DNA from: Promethearchaeum sp.
GTDB taxonomy: Archaea; Asgardarchaeota; Lokiarchaeia; Sigyniarchaeales; Promethearchaeaceae
NCBI GenBank assembly: GCA_030613185.1
Contig: JAUWMK010000004.1
Coordinates: forward strand, 1 to 35,256
Length of the DNA: 35,256 nt
Direction of reading: 5' to 3'
Shown here: one piece after another, positions 16,770-25,765 of the stretch
Position numbering within the stretch: the stretch's first letter is position 1
Layout of the letters: each line of letters opens with the position of its first letter
Made by a program: the position numbers and the translations under genes
The notes under the pieces: model-generated
Seen by the model: the letters and a program-made list of their open reading frames with translations, nothing else
What the model was told of the DNA's origin: nothing
The model's database searches: none

Positions 16770-18278
16770 TCAGCAAAATTTTTCTTTTTTTTCGATAATT
16801 TTTAGTTTTTTTAGGTCTTTGATTGGTGTTGCGAGTATCATGTTTAGTGCTGATTTGGACAGGGTTTTTTTAGCGATAAGTTTTAGTTCATTAAAGTCTG
16901 CGGATGGGTTTTTTATGCGATGTTTGATAATTCTTTTCATTCTTGAAATAGTTGTATTTAGGGTGTGTTGATTAACCGTTTTCTTTTTACCATTTTTTAT
17001 TTTTTTTATTTTTTCTTTTAGGGTGTTTTCGGTGTAATTTTGTTTGCATTTTTCGATTTCGTTATTTGCCAAGATATCTTTGAGCAATTTTATTTTAGTT
17101 GGCGATGTTTTGAATTTGCTTTGAAATTTTTCGAGTGAATTAGCGACATTTCTGCATTCGTGGTGTGTGGGGTTATCAGAGATCCATTCTTTAGCACATC
17201 TTCCGATAGTAGTTCTTATTTCTTGACGATTTTCTGGGTAAAGCGCTAAAATTTTATTAAAGATATTTCTAATATCTTGTTTTGGGTAGTTGTCGATTTG
17301 ATTTTGGATGAATTGCTTTAGAGGTAATCCTTCGATGTCATATTTTGTTGGGATTTTATATTTTCTTTTTTGTTTTTTGAATTTAATATCCATATGATTG
17401 TTTAGGTATTCCGCGGCGCTAAAATAATCGTCGACTTTAATACCGTAATGTTTTTGGAATAATTCAGGGTTATTTCTTGCGAATGAATTGATGTAATTGC
17501 AGATTTGGTGCCATTTTACTTTTCTTCTTTGTTCTGGGACTTGGTACAGGGCGGTTTTTGCGAGTGTTTCTATTGGAACCCCTTGATTTAAGCGATTATT
17601 GCAGAAATCTTTAATTCTTATTTCAACCGGAACGGTAAAATCATCTTTTGGTTTAATTTGATATGGAACATCAATAGGGATTCCAAAATGGTTCAGCATA
17701 TATTCACGGTGGCTTTTTGACCAGTCTGTGAATTGGTGGATGAAATTATTATATGATCGAGTTAAATCGCTTTTCGGGATATTATTTTTTAAATATTCTA
17801 TGATTTCTTTGGGAGTTTTGTTCTCTTCCAGGTTTTTAATGAAGAATTTCCTTGAAGACATTCCTTCTATTTCCTTCACACATGGAAGATAATTTTTATA
17901 TTTTAAAATGGCTACATTTCCATCTTTATCAACGAAGACACTTATTTGTTTTGGTGAAATGGGAATATTGTAAAGTTTTCGCGCTCTTTTTCTGTTTTGG
18001 TTGAAGAAATTTCTTATTCTGTTTTTAAATTATATCATTGTATTGGGTAAAGATTCTTGAGTGGAGATATTCTTAATTTTTAGGAAAATTTTGGTCAAAT
18101 CTTCACCTTTTTCCATTTTATCGTATATAAAAATTGCAATATTTGGATAACCATCAATAGGGACGTGAGCTACACCTTTTTCAGCGCTTTTCCAAACTTT
18201 ATTTAACTCTTTTAATTTTTCTTTATTGTTTTTAGACACGTTGTCAAAAATCTCTCTTGTATATGGTTCTAAGTTCAT
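16770..18278 (-). pseudogene. Helical repeat protein interrupted by one in-frame TAA
   Basis: One reading frame runs from the ATG at 18278 to the stop at 16770, about 503 codons, broken only by a TAA at 18030-18032. The part before the stop (82 residues) and the part after it (about 419 residues) belong to the same repeat architecture. A unit of about 60 residues starts with a helix like FFIKNLEENKTP and ends in a motif like HFGIPID or HYGIKVD. It recurs three times, with a weaker fourth, and the stop falls in the middle of the first unit. The stretch between the TAA and a GTG at 17877-17879 has no ATG but still reads as repeat sequence. It could be a fresh nonsense mutation, a sequencing error, or read-through. 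Function unknown; no enzyme motif or membrane segment is seen. It is co-directional with smc. Confidence 0.6.
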
Positions 18279-18304
18279 TCTATCGATGTGTTTATTGTTA
18301 ATTA

Positions 18305-18487
18305 TTGCAAAGTAATAATATAGAATTCATTGATAAAATCCCTGGAAGTGAATTTTTAAAGAATATATTAAAACAATATGGATTAATTTATGATAAAAAG
18401 CGAGATGCAATAATATTTGTAGAATTTATGGAAAAAAGTGAAATTCATGAAGAAATAATGAATTTATTAACCGAAATATGTCAATAA
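18305..18487 (+). CDS. Small hypothetical protein, TTG start
   Basis: This is a 60-residue ORF that I do not recognise. It is opened by TTG directly after an in-frame TAA, with no Shine-Dalgarno. It has the look of coding sequence (GSEFLKNILKQYGL, then DAIIFVEFMEKSEIHEE), suggesting an alpha-beta mini-domain. It begins only 26 nt from the divergent repeat-protein start. It may be a real small protein or the remnant of a longer gene. Confidence 0.35.
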   Translation: MQSNNIEFIDKIPGSEFLKNILKQYGLIYDKKRDAIIFVEFMEKSEIHEEIMNLLTEICQ

Positions 18488-18536
18488 TTAATTTATCAAT
18501 GTTGAAATTACGAAAAAAAGACTAACTTTTTGAGAA

Positions 18537-18806
18537 TTGGAACAAAAATTTGAAAAATCGTATGAAGAAATTGAATCTGGTAAATTTGCTAAGGAATGGC
18601 AAAGAAAAATATCAAAAATAAAGTTTAAACTTATTAAGTTCTTTGCAATGAAACAGAAAATCAATCATATCGAAAAAAAAGTTCGTAAAAATCTTAGATT
18701 AAAGGAATTTGATGTTTATTCAGAACCAAAAGAAATTAATACATTATTAAAAACCCCTGAAATTCAAGATGAAATAAATGAAATTAAAACTCTTTATGAA
18801 TACTAA
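18537..18806 (+). pseudogene. Small helical ORF resembling the ketol-acid reductoisomerase C-terminal tail
   Basis: This is an 89-residue ORF starting at TTG, 3 nt after an in-frame TGA. The segment YEEIESGKFAKEW is close to the IlvC C-terminal signature (typically an EI-x-SG-x-FAKEW pattern). About 24 residues later HIEKKVRKNLR mirrors the conserved HQIEKVG-x-LR end of IlvC. The Asp/Glu catalytic residues of the knotted domain and the whole NADPH domain are missing. If the match is real this is a relic of a branched-chain amino-acid gene. It could also be an unrelated Lys-rich helical protein. It ends 33 nt from the convergent membrane protein gene. Confidence 0.35.
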
Positions 18807-18839
18807 GATGCTCCTTCTTTATCGAGATGTATCCTTTTT

Positions 18840-19802
18840 TCACGTTTTATTATTTTCTAAATCTGACAATAGTTCTTCTGCACATTCTGGGCATAAACCA
18901 TGGGAAAATCTTATATTAGAATTTGTAGCTAAATACTCTTCAACTTGATTCCAAAAACCCTCATCATCCCGAATCTTTTTACATTTGGCACAAATAGGTA
19001 AAATATTCTGTAATTTCTTTACTTCTTCTTCAGTTTCATGTAATTTTTCGATGAGTTGGCTTTTTGATAGAAACATTGAGCGAACAGATAGAGGTGTTTC
19101 CATATATTTTGTGATATTTGAGTAAAATAAAGTGAAATAAATACCCAATATAACAAAAAAACCTGATCCACATATTATTTTTACTAAAATCCCAGATAAT
19201 ATTGGAATTTCTAATGTAGGGTAGAAAATTCTCATTCCTAAAGGAAATAAAATTCCATCAAGAATTATAATAACATAATAACTTCCAATACTGCCAAGTA
19301 TTATCATAAAACGCTTTTTAAAGGTCTTCTTTACAAGTTCTAAAAGAAACAATAAACCAAATAATTCAATTATAAAAACTACTATGGAAACAATATTCGA
19401 TCCTAATGATTGTGTAAAAAATGCTTCTGGGATATTAAAAATGTTGACAATCTGTTCCATTTCTAAGAAATATGACAAAGTAAGGTAAATTAATGAAACA
19501 AAAAAATTCAATACAACAAGCATATAAAGCAAAGTTCGAATTTTATTGGGTTCGGGAATGGAAATAATAACAATCATATATGCAGCTAAAAATGCGGAAT
19601 ACGCTAAATTTCCTCCAGTAATTAATAAATTTGGGAATATTTCTATGCTGTAGATTCTTCCAAATAGCTGAGTTAGGATAAAAAGAACTCCCAAGTACAT
19701 ATAATTAAATAATATTCGGTTTTTTGGAGAAAATAATAATAATAAGAAAATTGGGGCACCGTACAAAATGAAATGAATAAGGATTATCCAGATTGGATTC
19801 AA
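18840..19802 (-). CDS. Multi-pass membrane protein with C-terminal zinc-binding CKKIRDD domain
   Basis: Residues 1 to about 240 contain seven or eight hydrophobic helices. After a short coiled coil (LIEKLHETEEEVKKLQN) the last about 50 residues carry ICAKCKKIRDDEGFW followed by FSHGLCPECAEEL. This two-part Cys motif is familiar from the tails of bacterial sensor proteins, where it likely binds zinc. The protein is therefore probably a membrane sensor, though it has no kinase or PAS domain. The start is a TTG at 19802, preceded by a strong GAGGAG Shine-Dalgarno, which decides the start. It is one of four neighbouring minus-strand genes encoding membrane and/or zinc-ribbon proteins. The membrane domain family is not assigned. 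Confidence 0.65.
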   Translation of the reverse strand: MNPIWIILIHFILYGAPIFLLLLFSPKNRILFNYMYLGVLFILTQLFGRIYSIEIFPNLLITGGNLAYSAFLAAYMIVIISIPEPNKIRTLLYMLVVLNFFVSLIYLTLSYFLEMEQIVNIFNIPEAFFTQSLGSNIVSIVVFIIELFGLLFLLELVKKTFKKRFMIILGSIGSYYVIIILDGILFPLGMRIFYPTLEIPILSGILVKIICGSGFFVILGIYFTLFYSNITKYMETPLSVRSMFLSKSQLIEKLHETEEEVKKLQNILPICAKCKKIRDDEGFWNQVEEYLATNSNIRFSHGLCPECAEELLSDLENNKT

Positions 19803-19877
19803 TTTTTTCTCCTCTAAAATTATTATTTAATTTTCTTTATTCTTACTAAAATACATTCGCATATAGAAGTGAAATTA

Positions 19878-20720
19878 CTACCAAAGCCCATCATCGAGTT
19901 TACTCAATAAACGGTTTTTAATTCTCTTAACATTACTTTTATATCTGTGTTCCAAGATTTGTTTGAGTAAATCGAGTTTTTTATTATCAATATTATCCAA
20001 AAAATTCATTGCAACTTTATTTTTAAGGTCTTCTTCAATTATATCTCCTTTATCAATTATTACCTTGATAAATTCTGCTTCCTTGAAAAGTTTAGAAACA
20101 GCATCTAAAATTATATATGTCTGGGTAGAATCATCAATAATTTTTAATGCTTCATTAACGATATTATTTTCAAAATCCAATTGTATATCTTTCCATGGTG
20201 TATTTATAACAATTCCTGTTGGATTGATAACAAGCGCATCTTCAATTTTTGCTTTTTGATAATCCAACTCTAAAATATTTGAAACCAACACCATTTTTTT
20301 ATTGGAAGATTCAGGTAGGATTTCATTAAATAGAGAAGTAAATTGTGAGGCATGACTTCCTTCATATTTTGTTCTAAGGATAATTATTGGAATATTTAAT
20401 AAAAGAGAATGGATAATACAGCTAACTGCGTAATCTCCATACGTTTTTAACAAATCTCGTAAATGAATACTATCTTTACTCTTCGACTCTTTTACTTCTG
20501 AGAGATCGATTTTCATATCAATACTTTCATAGCCCTTAATTTCGCCTTTTTTATTCAAAAAAAGAATAAACTGATGTTCACAGCAAATTCCTTTATAAAT
20601 TTGGATTTTAATTATCCCCACTTTTTTATTATCAAAAATATATTTCGGAACTTTTATCTTTTTTTCATTTTGACAAACTGGGCATTGGATTTTTATTTCT
20701 TTTTCTCCATTTTCCGACAT
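19878..20720 (-). CDS. Hypothetical protein with N-terminal zinc ribbon
   Basis: I do not recognise this 280-residue protein with certainty. Residues about 11-56 form a zinc-ribbon-like module, with CPVC at 13-16 and GICCEHQFILF around 44-54. The rest alternates helices and strands, including IIHSLLLNIPIIIL followed by SLFNEILPES and KKMVLVSN. That order (long helix, buried strand, helix, Pro) loosely recalls the core of DENN-type folds, but the evidence is weak. No membrane segment is present. It lies between two membrane-protein genes on the same strand, 65 nt downstream of the next one, with AGGT before the ATG. It is probably cytoplasmic. Confidence 0.55.
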   Translation of the reverse strand: MSENGEKEIKIQCPVCQNEKKIKVPKYIFDNKKVGIIKIQIYKGICCEHQFILFLNKKGEIKGYESIDMKIDLSEVKESKSKDSIHLRDLLKTYGDYAVSCIIHSLLLNIPIIILRTKYEGSHASQFTSLFNEILPESSNKKMVLVSNILELDYQKAKIEDALVINPTGIVINTPWKDIQLDFENNIVNEALKIIDDSTQTYIILDAVSKLFKEAEFIKVIIDKGDIIEEDLKNKVAMNFLDNIDNKKLDLLKQILEHRYKSNVKRIKNRLLSKLDDGLW

Positions 20721-20784
20721 ATGTTATATACCTATTTGAATATGATTAAAAAAATGTTTAGCCATTATAGAAAAAAAAAGTGAC

Positions 20785-21495
20785 TTAATCTTCTTTTTTA
20801 GAAACAGGAGAAAAACCTAAAAAGATTAAGATATAACCCATTAACATTACCAATCTTGCAAGTGCAACTAAGTTGGGGGCAATAAATGTATCTAAAACCG
20901 CACCAATTGCAAAAAGGCTCCAGCCTATTGCTAGAAATATACTTTTTTTACGTTTCTCTTTATCTTCAATTTTTCTCGAAATTGATAGAAATCCTCCTCC
21001 TAATAAGAAAAATACACTAAGAATCCCAATTGCAACCATTGGTTTTCCAATTGGCATAATAAAAGAGACATCGATCAATTTTCCTGCACTTACTGCTGGT
21101 GATTCTAGGAATAAATTAATAAAGAAAATCATTACTATCCACCAGATTACAGTAAAAATACTGAAGAAAATCATTATCCATTTTTTCCAAGATGGTTTAA
21201 ATATATCAAAACCTAAGTACATGGCTAAACCTAAGGTAAGAGGCATAGTAAAATATGATAGAAATCCATAGAGGATACCAGAAATGTTCCCCTTCGTAAA
21301 AATCAAATAGAAAAAGGCTGTTGTTGGGCCTAAATATAATAGTGCCATCCCAAATCCCAAACCCGCAATTAAAGGTAGTAACGATTTTTTAAATTTATTA
21401 TAATGCATTATAAACCGGATTCCGAAATAAAACCCAGTAATCAGAACACAAAAGGCGCTGATTCCATTTAGATAAGTTTCAAGAGGTAGTGCCAT
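20785..21495 (-). CDS. Seven-helix membrane protein of unknown function
   Basis: This is a 236-residue, very hydrophobic protein with about seven transmembrane helices (first around 10-27, last around 210-230) and short loops. The charged loop ISRKIEDKEKRKKS lies near residue 180 and is likely cytoplasmic by the positive-inside rule. No transporter or receptor motif is recognised. The start is supported by GGTGAT about 6 nt before the ATG. It sits in the run of membrane and zinc-ribbon genes between 18840 and 22135. Confidence 0.6.
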   Translation of the reverse strand: MALPLETYLNGISAFCVLITGFYFGIRFIMHYNKFKKSLLPLIAGLGFGMALLYLGPTTAFFYLIFTKGNISGILYGFLSYFTMPLTLGLAMYLGFDIFKPSWKKWIMIFFSIFTVIWWIVMIFFINLFLESPAVSAGKLIDVSFIMPIGKPMVAIGILSVFFLLGGGFLSISRKIEDKEKRKKSIFLAIGWSLFAIGAVLDTFIAPNLVALARLVMLMGYILIFLGFSPVSKKED

Positions 21496-21562
21496 TTTTT
21501 ATCACCAAAATAAAAATGTAATAATATTTTTCTTTTTTATATTTAAAGAGCTTTTGGTGAAT

Positions 21563-22135
21563 TTATTCATTAATTTTCGGAAATTGTTCTCCATCTGAAA
21601 TATATCTTTTTCCACATTCTTCACAAGATACAAAAAGAGTATCTCCTATTTTTGAATATGAATTTTGAGAGAAATCATTTCCACAATTTGGGCAGTGGAT
21701 CATAAGTGTCGAATTTTCATGGATTAATTCTTTGAAATCGGATTTGATTCTCAGTTCCATATTCTTTGTTATGCTTGATTTTTCTTTGGAAGTTACTTGT
21801 TCTTTTCCTTCTTCACCAGAATCAAATAAATTAGTTTCTTCATATTCTTCATTTTTTTTTTGGTTTGATGAATCAATTTCTTCGGGAGCAGATTTTTCAT
21901 TACTAATTATGATTTTATTAACTATTTTTGATGATTTTTTAAAAATCTCTAAAAATCCATCTAATATAACTTTCAAAAGGAGAAAAAATATTTCTAAAAG
22001 CTTAAATACAATATAAATTAAAACCATACACAGAGTAATTGCTATGATTGAAATTAAGACTTTAAATTCAATATTGAGTGAGTTAAACCATCCAGTTATA
22101 TCTACAAATGTAGTTGGGATTTGTAACATATCCAT
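21563..22135 (-). CDS. Membrane-anchored protein with C-terminal zinc ribbon
   Basis: This 190-residue protein has an N-terminal amphipathic start, then one long or two short hydrophobic helices (about 25-68). A polar, acidic linker follows (about 78-125). The C-terminal zinc ribbon has CPNCG near residue 147 and CEECG near residue 172. The fold would place a zinc ribbon in the cytoplasm on a flexible tether. No enzyme motif is seen and the function is unknown. There is no clear Shine-Dalgarno. It is the first of the four-gene minus-strand group, although gaps of 65-75 nt leave co-transcription open. Confidence 0.6.
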   Translation of the reverse strand: MDMLQIPTTFVDITGWFNSLNIEFKVLISIIAITLCMVLIYIVFKLLEIFFLLLKVILDGFLEIFKKSSKIVNKIIISNEKSAPEEIDSSNQKKNEEYEETNLFDSGEEGKEQVTSKEKSSITKNMELRIKSDFKELIHENSTLMIHCPNCGNDFSQNSYSKIGDTLFVSCEECGKRYISDGEQFPKINE

Positions 22136-22212
22136 TATAATATCAACAAAGAATAGAATTATTCATGAGAATATATTGATTTCCTAGGCCATTTATTAGC
22201 CTAAGGTGTAAA

Positions 22213-23004
22213 TTATAATAAATTTCGTAATTCAGAAAATGATCTTAACGTTAGAAACGGTTCAATCTTTGATTGGTAATTCTTTTGAAATTCCATTTGA
22301 CCTTTTCCAGTTTTCACTAAAACTCCTTTTATACCTGCATTTTCCGCACCTTGAATATCAGATTCTCTATCATCTCCAATTATTATAGCTTCATTTGTAT
22401 TAACACCAATTTTTTCTAAAGCCAATTTGAAATAGTCCGAATTTGGTTTTCCAAGAATAAGTGGTAATACATGGGCAGCGTCTGCTACCATTCTTACCAA
22501 AGATCCTGTATCTATTTTAGGATTTCCATCTCGATCTAAAAAATATCTATTTCCTTGGGATCCAATTAATTTTGCTCCTTTTAAAACATATTTAAAAGCC
22601 TGATTTAATCTTTCAATTCTCCAATCATCTGAAAAATCGCTAATAACAACAAAATCTGGCAATTCATCTTCGGAAATTTGAGGAAATGTTTGAAATTCTG
22701 GTTTAACTTGTTCTGACACTAAAAAAAATGATTTTTTATCAGGGAACTGTGAAATGTATTTTTTTATTGCAATGATAGGGGTAAAGATATCATCAGATTT
22801 CACAGAAAAACCAAAATTTAACAATGTATTTACTACTTCAATAGGAGGTTTACTATCTGTATTAGTCAGAAAAACTATCTTGTAACCTTTATCTCGTAAA
22901 TAGGACACAGTTTCTATAGCATAAGGTATAACTTTTCCTCGAAAATATAAAGTTCCATCAATATCGCATAATATTCCTCGAACAAACCCAAGTTTTTTTT
23001 TCAT
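22213..23004 (-). CDS. HAD-superfamily IIA phosphatase (NagD/LHPP-like)
   Basis: All HAD motifs are visible. Motif I is DIDGT with nucleophile Asp14 and acid Asp16, motif II is FLTNTDSKP, the Lys lies in GKPNSDYF, and motif IV is GDDRESDIQGA. The cap lies between motifs II and III, as in type IIA enzymes such as NagD, phosphoglycolate phosphatases and LHPP. At 263 residues the length is typical. It should hydrolyse a small phosphate ester or phosphoramide in the cytoplasm; the substrate cannot be assigned. The ATG at 23004 is preceded by GGTAG. It is divergent from the molybdopterin enzyme, with 90 nt between them holding both promoters. Confidence 0.88.
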   Translation of the reverse strand: MKKKLGFVRGILCDIDGTLYFRGKVIPYAIETVSYLRDKGYKIVFLTNTDSKPPIEVVNTLLNFGFSVKSDDIFTPIIAIKKYISQFPDKKSFFLVSEQVKPEFQTFPQISEDELPDFVVISDFSDDWRIERLNQAFKYVLKGAKLIGSQGNRYFLDRDGNPKIDTGSLVRMVADAAHVLPLILGKPNSDYFKLALEKIGVNTNEAIIIGDDRESDIQGAENAGIKGVLVKTGKGQMEFQKNYQSKIEPFLTLRSFSELRNLL

Positions 23005-23094
23005 ACTACCACTTTTTTTTTTTAATTATTCAATAAATTCAGAGATTAAATTTTTTTCGAAAGTTCTATTAGTCTAATAATTCATTTCATAAAT

Positions 23095-25161
23095 GTGGAT
23101 TCTAACAAAAATCAATCTTTTGTGACTCGTTTTGGGACATGTTCAAAGGATTGTTATGGTTCATGTGTCTTTACTGGTTATTGGAATGATTCAGCACCTA
23201 TCCGAAAATTTGTAAAAGCAAATCCTAATAAAGATCATCCATTTACACAAGGTTTTTTTTGTCCTAAGTTCACAGATCGGCAAAAAATTCTTTATCATGA
23301 AGAAAGACTTAAACATCCATTATATCGCTCAGGAAAAAAAGGTTTAAACAAATTTCAAGAAATAATCTTTTCAAAAGCATGGGAAACTCTATTACACAAA
23401 ATCAATGAGGTGTTAGATGAACATGGACCTAAGAGTATTTTATCTGCATCTTACTCTGGAAATATGGGTTTAATTTCAAGTTTTTATCCTTTCCGCTTCT
23501 TCTACAATTTGGGTTCTTTTGTAAATAAAGGTGGAATATGTAATGAGGGAGGTTGTGCTGGATTAGCGCAAATGTTTGGAACCTATTCAATGACAAATCC
23601 ACTCCAAGTAAAAAGCTCTGAAACTCATCTAATTGTTGTATGGGGCTCTGATTTGAGTGAAAACAATAATCATTTGTATAATCTTGTGAGAAAAGCTCAA
23701 AAGAAAGGTGTTAAACTTGTAGTAGTGGACCCTAAAATTACAAGGATTTCGCAACAAGCAGATTTGCATTTACGACCAAAACAGAATTCAGAAGTTATTT
23801 TATCATCACTAATTTTACAGGAATTAGTCAGATCAGAAAAAATAAATTATGCTTTCCTAAAAAAATATGTAAAAGATTATGAACACCTTATAGATGAATC
23901 CCTACAAACAGATCCGGAAGAGAAACATGAAACAGTAGGAGTAATACATGCAAATTTAGTAAATTTCATAGATCTATTAATTGAAAATCGAAACCATACC
24001 ATTTTTACAGTTGGATACGGCATTCAAAAAGATTTTTTTGGTGGTAAAATTGTTCAATCAATTGCTTTAATTCAAATTTTCTTAGGAAATTTCGGTAAAG
24101 CGGGAACTGGCCTTATTTATTCTCAAAGCGATTATAATAAATCACTAATCACAAAAATTGTTCATGAAATTAATCAGGATCAACTTTTTTCAAGCAAAAA
24201 TGAATATGAAATAATTTCTTTAGCAGAAACATTAGAAAATGAAGAGATTAAACTCTTATTTATATCTAATTTTAATCCAGCAAATTCATTGCCAAATCAA
24301 ACTCGATTAAGAAAAAATCTAATGCGAAAAGATTTATTTACTGTTGTGCTTGAAGTTTTTCAAACTGAAACCACAAATTTTGCGGATTTAGTATTCCCGA
24401 TGAAATATGATGTAGAAACAAATGATATTGTTGCAAGTTATTATATCCCTGGGCTATCCATAATACAATCTGGATCATGTCCCTATCCTAATTGCTTATC
24501 AAATTTTGAATTCTTTAATAAATTAGGTTACGATTTGGGAATACAACGTAATTGGGATTTGCAACGTATGAAATTATTTGAAGGAAATGATAGCAATTTA
24601 TTAGATAAATGTCTGGAAATAGCTGGAAAAAAGATAAAAACTGAAGTTTTATCAAATGGGTACAGTTTATTTTTCCAAGAAGACTCGGTTTTTTTTAAAG
24701 ATATGATTTTTCCAACTTCTTCAAGTAAAATTGAATTATCTAAAATTTCATTAAATCTCCCTGATCCGCCTGTTATATTTAAATTTCCAGAAGATCATGA
24801 CAACGAAGAATTTCTTCTATTGACTCCAAACCATCCTCGTTTTTTACATTCACAGTTAGGTGTATTAAACAGAAAATTTTATTCTGATTTTGAAAAAGTT
24901 TTTGTTTCTGAACAAGATTTAATAAAATTAAAATGTAAAACAGGAGATTTAGTATTAGTTTTCAATCAATATGGAAAGAGTGAGTTTTTGATTGATACAC
25001 TTAAATCTCTTCAGTCTGGGGTTACATTAATTTATTCTGGTGGACCAATCAGATCTAATGATAAAAGAAACCCAAATTATTTTATTCCTGATATTCCCGA
25101 AGAACTTGGTCATTCTGGGTCCTACAATTCTGCAAGAATAAGAATCAAAAAAATCAAATAG
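23095..25161 (+). CDS. Molybdopterin (Mo/W) oxidoreductase catalytic subunit
   Basis: This 688-residue protein belongs to the DMSO-reductase/formate-dehydrogenase family. An N-terminal [4Fe-4S] motif has Cys16, Cys20, Cys24 and Cys56. The molybdopterin core follows, with GGICNEGGCAGLAQMFG near residues 146-162, where Cys149 or Cys154 could ligate the metal, and VVWGSDLSENN as a dinucleotide loop. The C-terminal molydopterin-binding barrel begins around LLTPNHPRFLHSQ (near 577). No twin-arginine signal is seen, so it is cytoplasmic. No electron-transfer subunit lies beside it, so the substrate and partner are open. The start is GTG at 23095; no in-frame ATG or Shine-Dalgarno supports an alternative. 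Its end overlaps the convergent GINS gene by 8 nt. Confidence 0.88.
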   Translation: MDSNKNQSFVTRFGTCSKDCYGSCVFTGYWNDSAPIRKFVKANPNKDHPFTQGFFCPKFTDRQKILYHEERLKHPLYRSGKKGLNKFQEIIFSKAWETLLHKINEVLDEHGPKSILSASYSGNMGLISSFYPFRFFYNLGSFVNKGGICNEGGCAGLAQMFGTYSMTNPLQVKSSETHLIVVWGSDLSENNNHLYNLVRKAQKKGVKLVVVDPKITRISQQADLHLRPKQNSEVILSSLILQELVRSEKINYAFLKKYVKDYEHLIDESLQTDPEEKHETVGVIHANLVNFIDLLIENRNHTIFTVGYGIQKDFFGGKIVQSIALIQIFLGNFGKAGTGLIYSQSDYNKSLITKIVHEINQDQLFSSKNEYEIISLAETLENEEIKLLFISNFNPANSLPNQTRLRKNLMRKDLFTVVLEVFQTETTNFADLVFPMKYDVETNDIVASYYIPGLSIIQSGSCPYPNCLSNFEFFNKLGYDLGIQRNWDLQRMKLFEGNDSNLLDKCLEIAGKKIKTEVLSNGYSLFFQEDSVFFKDMIFPTSSSKIELSKISLNLPDPPVIFKFPEDHDNEEFLLLTPNHPRFLHSQLGVLNRKFYSDFEKVFVSEQDLIKLKCKTGDLVLVFNQYGKSEFLIDTLKSLQSGVTLIYSGGPIRSNDKRNPNYFIPDIPEELGHSGSYNSARIRIKKIK

Positions 25162-25708
25162 ATCCCAAATGATCGCGCCATTCTTTAATCTGATTTGACA
25201 ATCCTTCAAATAAAATCAATTCTTCTGAAGTTAATGCCTTTTTAGATTGTAAGTTTTGAGTTTGAATAGCTAGTCGAATAATTTTGGCTAACCTAACACG
25301 GATTAAATCGTTTACATCAGAATATAGTTGTTTGAAATCTTTTTGAGTTTTTTTACCTTTTTCAGATAATGTATTTAACATTTTTAATTCTTGATGTGCT
25401 TGAATATATACATGTTTATGGTTTTTTGGAATATTTCCTAGTTCTCTATTCGTTGATTCTCGGAAATTAATTTTCTGAATAGTTTTTGCAGTAATTTGGT
25501 TCCCATCATCAAAGCGTATGTAACCTTCTTTTATAAGAATCCGCGCTATGTAATTATCTAATGTGTATGGGTGCCCTACTTTGAAGGGCCCAATTTTTCT
25601 TCCAAGATGCTGAAAATTTTTTAACTCTTTTATGCATATTGTATCCATTTTTTGGTGAAAATATTCATTTTCTTCACGCAATAGCATATTTCGAATCGAA
25701 TTTACCAT
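25154..25708 (-). CDS. DNA replication factor GINS, Gins23-type subunit
   Basis: This protein of about 184 residues shows a small beta-rich B domain first (about 22-68, with KIGPFKVGHPYTLDNYIARILIKEG reduced here to its core GPFKVGHPYTLD) and a helical A domain after (about 80-180). The B-then-A order is that of Gins23 (eukaryotic Psf2/Psf3) rather than Gins51. GINS binds MCM and the Cdc45/GAN-type nuclease in the replicative helicase. The ATG at 25708 is used; a GTG one codon earlier is possible. It lies divergent from the HEAT membrane gene and convergent with the molybdopterin enzyme, and is apparently transcribed alone. Confidence 0.75.
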   Translation of the reverse strand: MVNSIRNMLLREENEYFHQKMDTICIKELKNFQHLGRKIGPFKVGHPYTLDNYIARILIKEGYIRFDDGNQITAKTIQKINFRESTNRELGNIPKNHKHVYIQAHQELKMLNTLSEKGKKTQKDFKQLYSDVNDLIRVRLAKIIRLAIQTQNLQSKKALTSEELILFEGLSNQIKEWRDHLGSI

Positions 25709-25765
25709 CACTAATAATAAATTTTCATAATTTTTTAAACATCTTTATTTGTATGTTGACACTAA

